A stretch of 10,188 bases of DNA. Source: Parabacteroides sp. AM08-6. Lineage in GTDB: Bacteria; Bacteroidota; Bacteroidia; Bacteroidales; Tannerellaceae. This document shows positions 1-6,732 of the stretch, piece after piece. How positions within the stretch are numbered: position 1 is the first letter of the stretch; every line of letters begins with the position of its first letter. Below the pieces are notes generated by a model. The model made no database searches, was not told where the DNA came from, and worked only from the letters and a program-made list of their open reading frames with translations. Where the stretch lies: positions 1 to 10,188 of the forward strand of contig NZ_QRMP01000049.1 of NCBI RefSeq assembly GCF_003473295.1, read 5' to 3'. A program made the position numbers and the translations under genes.

Positions 1-175
1 GTCCAAGACGCTGCGCCGACAGACCTGCTTCTTTTGCTATATTGTCAAAAGGAAACACGGAATGAAGCCTGCCAAGCTCACTCGCATTAAAACTCTTGCG
101 ATATTTTTCCAGAATATCGAATTCTGTAAAGCCCAAAGTTGGGTGAATTTCGGAAATATTTCGTATCTTAGCCAT
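1..175 (-). CDS. Transposase N-terminus (partial, cut by window edge)
   Basis: An open frame runs from an ATG at 175 to the left edge of the window without a stop and gives 58 residues. It includes TLGFTEFDILEKYRKSF followed by SELGRLHSVFPFDNIAKEAG. I recognise this start as that of a DDE transposase common in Bacteroidales insertion sequences, probably of the IS1182/IS5-like group, but that rests on memory and no DDE residue lies inside the window. The gene points away from the defence operon, in the same orientation, and starts 68 bases beyond the operon's terminator (243-290). Whether the element is complete, and where its far end is, cannot be seen. The frame has no internal stop, so nothing here shows decay. 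Confidence 0.6.
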   Translation of the reverse strand, partial: MAKIRNISEIHPTLGFTEFDILEKYRKSFNASELGRLHSVFPFDNIAKEAGLSAQRLG

Positions 176-191
176 ATCTTAGTTTGGATAT

Positions 192-230
192 TTCCCCCGT
201 TTTGGCCGTCAAACCTTATTTTCGGGGGAA
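192..230. repeat. Inverted repeat in the transposase leader
   Basis: The arms ttcccccg (192-199) and cgggggaa (223-230) are perfect 8-base complements separated by 23 bases. They lie 17 bases upstream of the transposase ATG. The G/C-rich arms stand out from the A/T-rich surroundings. They could form a hairpin in the transposase leader, which in many insertion sequences blocks read-through transcription from outside, or they could belong to the terminal region of the element. The end of the element was not located because only one side is in the window. Confidence 0.35.
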
Positions 231-242
231 TACCTAAAGATA

Positions 243-290
243 CAAAAAAGCCAACTAATTCGCAATACTTTAAGTATGAATTAGTTGGCT
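243..290 (-). terminator. Intrinsic terminator of the three-gene operon
   Basis: The arms agccaactaattc (249-261) and gaattagttggct (278-290) are perfect 13-base complements. The stem continues as atac/gtat (265-268 with 274-277) after a 3-base bulge, and the loop is 5 bases. Read on the minus strand, the stem is followed at once by a run of six T (244-249 on the plus strand, partly paired with the stem). This is the classical Rho-independent layout. It starts 26 bases after the stop of the nuclease gene. The plus-strand side has no comparable T run, so it should work mainly for the minus strand. It also isolates the operon from the transposase gene. Confidence 0.88.
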
Positions 291-316
291 GATTTTAGGC
301 TATTTAATGAATGTCC

Positions 317-3300
317 CTATGAAAAGCATATTTTATTTATCATACTGATAACACATTGATCATCATCAAGAGTATAGACATTGTGTGCCTCTCTTGTAGT
401 TTTATCCCAATGCCACCATTCATACAAATCTGCTGATTTTGTTGCAGACATAATGAATGAGTTGAGAACAATCTGCTTATCACCTGCTGTCGGTGCTAAC
501 TGCTTTTCCAAATCCTTGATTGTTTTGTAAAATTCAATCTTAGGATCATCAGGCATAATACGAAGTAAACCTTTCGGGTCGACAAATGTGATATATTGCT
601 TTTCCGGCGTGTCTATCCATAAGATATAATCAGGATAGAAATTACCTGCAACAAAGAATCCCATACCCACCTTACTTTTATTTCTTAGAAGATAAAGAGA
701 TTTGTTTTCAAGTACATCACTATTATTCTCTGTAAATTCCTTCAGATAATCAACAAACAGCTTTTCATCTTCATTCAAACTGACAGGGGTAATTTGTATA
801 TTGGTATTTCCCTCTTTCAAGCATACAAATGGCGCATACAAATGAGAACGGAAATCGAACAGACACAGATTTTTGTTGAAGTCAAACTTCTTTTCGTATT
901 CGTTCAATCCATTATTATCTGCAAGAATAGACTTTATATCTCCAATGAATTTATCCAATTCTTCACCAGTGATATCCAAGCTATTTTGTGGTGTAACGGT
1001 GAAGGTATATTCATCTACAAAATTATTATCAGTAGCCGATATTTCTTGGAATTCACGCAATGGTGCTTCCCATCTTTCCTGCTCGAATTTACAGAATTTA
1101 TCCATATAAGACTTTAATGCCATAATCGCATAGTCTGTGGCATACTCAATTTTGCGAATCGAATCTATTTCAAGTTGCTTTTCTGGAATAATTAGTTCAT
1201 ACCAACCATCTGTTTCAAGAATAGGTTTCAGCTTGTTTCTATCAATGCTGATATTGAAATAAGACTTCTCATTCTTGTATTGCTGAATCTCATCAAAAAT
1301 GCGATAGTAATCAAGCAAGGCAAGCGTTGACGTTGGAATCGTGAATCTTGTATCAATCACCTGAATATTCATTTTTAATGAGCCTGATGACTCAATAGAT
1401 TGAATCTTGCTTCGGCAATCTAGTACCGACTTACCACGAACAAGGTATCGCATGAAGTCTTCTTTGGGTACATCGAGCACCATACGTCGTGCTTGCTTCT
1501 TGAAATTCTTTCCATCCTTTATTTTTATGACACGGAGTTTCTTTGTCTTTACTTCATCATAACGATTGACTACTGGCAGAGTCACTTCAATAATATCATC
1601 ATTGATTGGAGCACCTTCCTGTTCAAGGAATTTCTTGAAATCCTCCATATATTGCGCTTTCACACCAAAAATGGTAAGTGTTTCCACGCAATTCATATAT
1701 CGCAGAGGCTTTACTGAGGTATCGTCAAGGCATGTAGACCTTTTTAGCATTCTTTTATATCCTTTCAAACGAACACCACGACCAAACAACTGAATTGCCT
1801 GAGAACCTTCACCTTTGGCAAAATTTATCAATCCCATTGTAGACACACGCCAGCTGTTCCATCCTTCGGTAAACTTTCGTGAACCGATAAGTATTCTAAC
1901 CTTTGATTCTTTATCGTTGATGCTACTGAATAATGAAGTAGAAACGAATTCTTCGCTTCTGCTTACTATTCCCTTTGCTTCACAAGCCTTAATAAGATTA
2001 GCTGTATCTCCAATGTTTATCACACCAAAATAATCACCATATTCGCCAATCTTCATTGCAATTTCGCCTTGCACTTGCTTTATGGCTTCAATGTGCAATC
2101 GTGGAGCATCGGCAACAGTGTCGGTATTGAATATCAGATGAAGCATATCTTCATATAGCACTTGTGCTGATGGTAATTGGCCATACACATCTATTAGCGC
2201 ATTGAAATCGTGTAAAAATAGATCACGCCCATATTTATCGGCAAGACCTGTTTCTTCTGACTTCACTTGCTCTATACAACGGATGCTTTCTTGTTTGTTA
2301 CGAACAAATCTGTCGATAAAACATAGCACTTCTTGAACATCACTCAACTCATCTTTGGATGTTGATGCTGTTACACGGTTTCCAACAAACACTAATAATG
2401 GATTCTCTATATTGAAAGGAATCAGTTCGGTTCGTTTTTCAATAGAGTACTTCACTTGTTGGAAGAAGGAAAGCAAACAACCTATCAAATACAAATGACG
2501 GTGATTATCATCAATACCTGCTCTGAGATTATAGATACGATAATCTTTTCCATAGCCATCACCATAGAAATATTTATAAGAGTAGTCCATTATTATAGAC
2601 TTGCCATATTCCGCTATCATCTGCCTGTCTTCCTTTTTTGAAGATGTGGCATTCAGTGCTTGTTTGAATGTAGCTGAGTACTCAAAGGCAAAACCTTCTT
2701 CGCTTAATCGTGTACGATAGTCGTACCAAACACCATCTGTTGAAGACATGCCACGATGGGCTTCATCCACAAGAACAAGGTTATTGCGTTCAAAGCTGTC
2801 TACCGATACGGTTTTCACTTTGCCTTCTTCCTTGAGTTTGTTCATATCAATGATGGCAACACCTTCATTTTGTCCGTTAAACATACCACCATCTTTATTG
2901 AAGATATTTGCTTTAATTCCAGAGAGAGTAAGCTCACTTAAATGTTGTTTACTCATTCCTTCATTTGGCGAAAGCACTATAATTTTATTGATAGCGATAC
3001 TGCTGTTTATACGTTTTGCACGCTTCAGATAAAATATAAATTGCTTTATGTTGATGTGCATCAAAAGTGTCTTACCACTACCTGTAGCACACATATACGC
3101 TAACTTGTTCATTGAGTTAATGGTATATGGTTCCATCGTAAGAGCACCAAATGTTCTTGCATTTTCGCTATCAATGAATTCGTTAAGCGACTTGCAGAAG
3201 GCTGATCTGTCTGCAAAGTAGTTGTCGAGATACATCTCAGTGAATAGCAGGGAGATGTATTGAAAATACTTCAGACTGATTCCACCACGATTTTCTCCAA

Positions 3301-3562
3301 TTTCTTTTGTATATCGACAGATTCTCTCATCGTATTCCCGCAACTTGTCTGTTGTGATACTAGAGTGTTTCATTTTTGCTATCTGAGCTATGTAGTGATG
3401 AAAATGAGTATTGCCATTTTCATCCAATCCTTCATATTCAATGCTGTTGAGCTTGTTACCCAAACTTTTCAGTTCAGTAGTGCCTATCTCACCAAGAAAG
3501 TAACGGAATAAAACCAAATAGGTTTCAAAGCTGACTGATGGTGAACTTTTCTTTTTTGCCAT
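317..3562 (-). CDS. Type III Res-like helicase with PD-(D/E)XK nuclease
   Basis: Predicted restriction subunit, 1081 aa, an ATP-driven superfamily 2 translocase with a C-terminal nuclease. Visible motifs in order: Walker A CATGSGKT (158-165), DEAH box (266-269), motif III SAT (296-298), motif V-like region with FTEGWN (564-569), and motif VI QLFGRGVRL (591-599). A region of about 350 residues without a recognised motif follows. The nuclease motif is P977-D978, then D995-P996-K997, a D-x16-(D/E)xK spacing like that of type III Res proteins such as EcoP15I. All these residues are intact, so cleavage activity is expected. The ATG at 3562 has a good Shine-Dalgarno sequence (3573-3578) that lies inside the last codons of the methyltransferase gene, 6 bases from its stop, which implies coupled translation. 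It is somewhat longer than classical Res. The target is presumably DNA lacking the methylation set by the preceding gene; this is inference. Confidence 0.88.
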   Translation of the reverse strand: MAKKKSSPSVSFETYLVLFRYFLGEIGTTELKSLGNKLNSIEYEGLDENGNTHFHHYIAQIAKMKHSSITTDKLREYDERICRYTKEIGENRGGISLKYFQYISLLFTEMYLDNYFADRSAFCKSLNEFIDSENARTFGALTMEPYTINSMNKLAYMCATGSGKTLLMHINIKQFIFYLKRAKRINSSIAINKIIVLSPNEGMSKQHLSELTLSGIKANIFNKDGGMFNGQNEGVAIIDMNKLKEEGKVKTVSVDSFERNNLVLVDEAHRGMSSTDGVWYDYRTRLSEEGFAFEYSATFKQALNATSSKKEDRQMIAEYGKSIIMDYSYKYFYGDGYGKDYRIYNLRAGIDDNHRHLYLIGCLLSFFQQVKYSIEKRTELIPFNIENPLLVFVGNRVTASTSKDELSDVQEVLCFIDRFVRNKQESIRCIEQVKSEETGLADKYGRDLFLHDFNALIDVYGQLPSAQVLYEDMLHLIFNTDTVADAPRLHIEAIKQVQGEIAMKIGEYGDYFGVINIGDTANLIKACEAKGIVSRSEEFVSTSLFSSINDKESKVRILIGSRKFTEGWNSWRVSTMGLINFAKGEGSQAIQLFGRGVRLKGYKRMLKRSTCLDDTSVKPLRYMNCVETLTIFGVKAQYMEDFKKFLEQEGAPINDDIIEVTLPVVNRYDEVKTKKLRVIKIKDGKNFKKQARRMVLDVPKEDFMRYLVRGKSVLDCRSKIQSIESSGSLKMNIQVIDTRFTIPTSTLALLDYYRIFDEIQQYKNEKSYFNISIDRNKLKPILETDGWYELIIPEKQLEIDSIRKIEYATDYAIMALKSYMDKFCKFEQERWEAPLREFQEISATDNNFVDEYTFTVTPQNSLDITGEELDKFIGDIKSILADNNGLNEYEKKFDFNKNLCLFDFRSHLYAPFVCLKEGNTNIQITPVSLNEDEKLFVDYLKEFTENNSDVLENKSLYLLRNKSKVGMGFFVAGNFYPDYILWIDTPEKQYITFVDPKGLLRIMPDDPKIEFYKTIKDLEKQLAPTAGDKQIVLNSFIMSATKSADLYEWWHWDKTTREAHNVYTLDDDQCVISMINKICFS

Positions 3563-3568
3563 ACTTCG

Positions 3569-6500
3569 TTATTCCTCCCACATTCGTTTATTAAACTCTG
3601 TTTCAGTGCGCACCACTTTCCATTGCTCATCGTCAAGACGCAGATTCTCAAGGTTGTTATCTCCATTGATATATATCACATCAAACTCGCGGTCGGCAGG
3701 ATTGATACGATATTTTAAGAAATAGGCATCCAATGCAGCGTTGCTTGCTAGAATATTGTCATTATTGATATTGCGCCATATAACCAATGCTCTGCGACCG
3801 TCAGGCAATGTTCCTTCTATCTGACGGAATCCATATACGCCATTTTGGTCTTTCAGCAAGTCAACAGCACCTTCATAAGAAGGATCTTTTGCTTCTTTGG
3901 TTGAGAAATATGAGATTGCAGACTGGCAATGAACAGACAAACCGATAAGATAATTGAATGTCTCAACAACATCTACTTGTCTTTCCTTGCATTCATTCTT
4001 CTCAGTAATCTTCATGTTGTACTCGAATGGAGCAATGAAGGCATCAAGATTTAGCAAACTGCCTTTTGCTTCCATATCAAGCATATAGCCTATTAGATAT
4101 TCATCTCCCAAGTTGGATCCGAAAAATGAGTCTTTCTCTTCAAGAGTAATATTTGAAAGTGCATCTTCATAGCTTTCAAGACGCATATATTTCATTATTT
4201 GTGGAATACCAGTTGATGTATTTAATGGTTTTCCATCCTTCCAGTCGGATGCATAGACAGCTTTTTTAACACGTTTTATCATGATATTGTCAAAATGTTT
4301 CCCCATTTCGATCATGATATATCGATGAGAATGCTGTCTGCTTCTATTGTCATTAATTATAGTATGTGCAGTTGTACCAGAGCCTCCAAAATAATCTAAC
4401 ACAATACTTCTATCATGAGATAAAGCAGATGATAAAATAGAATCATAAAAAGATAGTGAATGACAATATGGAAAAGTTAGATTCATTTTTTTTAAATCCG
4501 AAGTTCCCTTAACTGCGTCAGATATAATTGAAGTAAGTTGCTTTTTTGTTCCATGCGAAAGATACATTTTATATCTTGGTTGTGTACTTTCATCAGCCCC
4601 AAATATAATATCTCCTCTGTCTTGCATTTCTTTTAATGTTTCAGGAGTTCTTGAAAATCCATTAGGTGGTACTGGGCATGGCCTGCCTGTCTGAGGATGA
4701 ATCAATGGTATATGAAATTTTGGATCTGTTCTGTATTCTGGCGCACGTAAACTGACGCTTTGATATAATCGCCAATCATCTGATATATTTCTATAAGCCT
4801 TATCTCCACCACTTAATTCTGGATTAGAATTAATCCAGTTGTTAAATTCGGCTTTAAGTTCATCTGTAATAGATCCGTATTTTAATCGAAGCTCTTCTAC
4901 CTTTGCAAGCATTGATTGAGCATTATCGCCATTTATACTTATTGTAATATTATCTCTACTAAAAAATGTAAAATATTCATGTTGTATTGCAATGCCTGAA
5001 CCACCTGTCATTGGATTACGTTTATCCCAAATGCAAGTTCCAAGATTATAAAGGGGGGTGTTATTGAAAAGATTCCAGAGATTTTCATATTCATTCTCAT
5101 CAATATGACAAATAAAGGTACTATCCACAGCCATCAGAGGAATTGAACTATTAATTCTATTATCCATCATAGATATCCAAGAAGAATGTTTGAAATTATT
5201 TTTGTAAAGAAATCCGCTTGTGTCTGTGTTGTAAGGAGGGTCAATGTGAATACAATCAATTTTTCCATTATACTTTTTTTGCAAAAGAGAAATTGCTTGA
5301 ATGTTATCTCCGTTAATCATCAAACCATTAGTGTTCTCATCTATATTATCTATAGATGCAATTAAACGGTCACGGAATATGGTAGGGAAATTCTTTGTAT
5401 CAACAATCAAGAACTGATTCTCCTTCAAAAATTCTATGCTCGGAGGATTTGTGAATGCTGTTGTATTTAGATCTCCTTTGATTTCATCAATAGCATACAT
5501 ATCAATCCACTCCTGAATCTGTGTCTTATTAGTAATAATCTCCGGATAAAAAGATTTATCAATATGGTCAAGTGTAATGCACCAATTCGTTTCCACCACA
5601 AACTTCTTCTTCAGCCAAAGTTTGCGCTGGAAATTTTCTATTTGTGCCAAGAATGTGATTATCTCTTTACCGATACGTTTTACCGCACGCACCTTTGCAA
5701 GATAACTTTCTGCACGTACTTCGTCATCTGTATCAAGGTCATCGAGATGCATTACTTCGTTCTTGATAAAGAAATCAAGTTCACGCGTGAGGAATCCACC
5801 TAAATCCTTATGGATGAAATAATCGAATGTGTTCTTTGCTACATATCCGTTAAGATGTTTCTGAATCAAAGTTATAGGTTTCTTTGGGTCTGTTGATATT
5901 TGGTACATCAATGGCATCATCAATTCAGGTACACCAATAATATATTCACGAATTTTTGCATAGTTATCATCAACATAGCTCTTCTTTTTGTCTGCAGGTA
6001 TGTCAAAGATAAAGCGAATGATTAGTTCCTTTGATTCAGCATTCCATTCGAATGTCTTCAATTCAGGCCGCTCATCATTTTCTGTATACAGCATGAACAC
6101 TCGTTTAGAATCGTCAGTTTCCTTATTATTGTTCTGCTCGATTGTAGCATCGACCAAGCGAAAATGAACATTTATCCCTTCCTTTGTAACAAATGAATAA
6201 TCCTTGAAGTTTTCAGCAGTCTTAATGTAATACTGGTCTTGGTTAGCCCAATACAGTTTTACTTCTTCACCTTCATATGGAATGGCATAGACACCTTCTT
6301 TATAACGACGTTTAGAGATAAAATCTCCTTCGTCGTAGTAACGATTAAAGAATGAATATAGTGCAGAATAGACATCGCTTTCGAGTGCTGACATATCTGA
6401 GCCTTGAGATAATTGCTTCTGCAAAGCAATATATTCTTGCTTTTTGGGAGTATTGTCTTGAAGAGCATCAATAGTCATACCCATTGATTCAACATCAGAT

Positions 6501-6718
6501 TCTATCTTAGCCAACTTTTGTTTGATTTCATCAGTCTTTTCATTTGCAAATGGGGCGAGAATCTCTTGTATTTTCTTGGGTAGACGATTCTCGAAGTAAT
6601 CAACAATCTCACGTTGACGAATATTGATGATTCTGTAAATACCGAAATCAAGGTCAGACTTATCTAACTCAAATATGGTTTTCAATAATGCGACGAAGCG
6701 CTTCTGATATTCATTCAT
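3569..6718 (-). CDS. N6-adenine DNA methyltransferase, type III Mod-like, large form
   Basis: Predicted modification subunit, 1049 aa, transferring a methyl group from S-adenosylmethionine to adenine N6. Motif IV DPPYNTD is at 493-499 and motif I LDYFGGSGTTAH at 774-785. The order IV before I defines the beta class, as in EcoP1I/EcoP15I Mod. The roughly 270 residues between them should hold the target-recognition region. Known type III Mod proteins are near 650 aa. This one has an extra N-terminal part of about 460 residues with a likely coiled coil (about 35-105) and the stretch NRYYDEGDFISKRRY (125-139), and a C-terminal extension after about 810. A stop codon lies in frame 21 bases upstream, so the ATG at 6718 is the only standard start; no Shine-Dalgarno is seen. 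GC drops from about 37-38% to about 33% over the catalytic core. It ends 6 bases before the nuclease gene, in the same frame. It could act in self-protection and also provide specificity for restriction. Confidence 0.9.
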   Translation of the reverse strand: MNEYQKRFVALLKTIFELDKSDLDFGIYRIINIRQREIVDYFENRLPKKIQEILAPFANEKTDEIKQKLAKIESDVESMGMTIDALQDNTPKKQEYIALQKQLSQGSDMSALESDVYSALYSFFNRYYDEGDFISKRRYKEGVYAIPYEGEEVKLYWANQDQYYIKTAENFKDYSFVTKEGINVHFRLVDATIEQNNNKETDDSKRVFMLYTENDERPELKTFEWNAESKELIIRFIFDIPADKKKSYVDDNYAKIREYIIGVPELMMPLMYQISTDPKKPITLIQKHLNGYVAKNTFDYFIHKDLGGFLTRELDFFIKNEVMHLDDLDTDDEVRAESYLAKVRAVKRIGKEIITFLAQIENFQRKLWLKKKFVVETNWCITLDHIDKSFYPEIITNKTQIQEWIDMYAIDEIKGDLNTTAFTNPPSIEFLKENQFLIVDTKNFPTIFRDRLIASIDNIDENTNGLMINGDNIQAISLLQKKYNGKIDCIHIDPPYNTDTSGFLYKNNFKHSSWISMMDNRINSSIPLMAVDSTFICHIDENEYENLWNLFNNTPLYNLGTCIWDKRNPMTGGSGIAIQHEYFTFFSRDNITISINGDNAQSMLAKVEELRLKYGSITDELKAEFNNWINSNPELSGGDKAYRNISDDWRLYQSVSLRAPEYRTDPKFHIPLIHPQTGRPCPVPPNGFSRTPETLKEMQDRGDIIFGADESTQPRYKMYLSHGTKKQLTSIISDAVKGTSDLKKMNLTFPYCHSLSFYDSILSSALSHDRSIVLDYFGGSGTTAHTIINDNRSRQHSHRYIMIEMGKHFDNIMIKRVKKAVYASDWKDGKPLNTSTGIPQIMKYMRLESYEDALSNITLEEKDSFFGSNLGDEYLIGYMLDMEAKGSLLNLDAFIAPFEYNMKITEKNECKERQVDVVETFNYLIGLSVHCQSAISYFSTKEAKDPSYEGAVDLLKDQNGVYGFRQIEGTLPDGRRALVIWRNINNDNILASNAALDAYFLKYRINPADREFDVIYINGDNNLENLRLDDEQWKVVRTETEFNKRMWEE
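3573..3578 (-). promoter_or_regulatory. Shine-Dalgarno site of the Res-like gene
   Basis: On the minus strand this reads GGAGGA, 10 bases before the ATG at 3562. It overlaps the last codons (W-E-E) of the methyltransferase gene. It is the only clear Shine-Dalgarno sequence in the operon, the other two starts being preceded by A/T-rich sequence. It fixes the start of the nuclease gene and suggests that ribosomes finishing the methyltransferase reload here. Confidence 0.7.
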
Positions 6719-6732
6719 TATACTGTTATTAA

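Noticed and set aside
62..292. Plus-strand frame of 76 codons
   Set aside because: It is antisense to the transposase start in its first half and runs through the terminator hairpin in its second half; the protein has no recognisable features.
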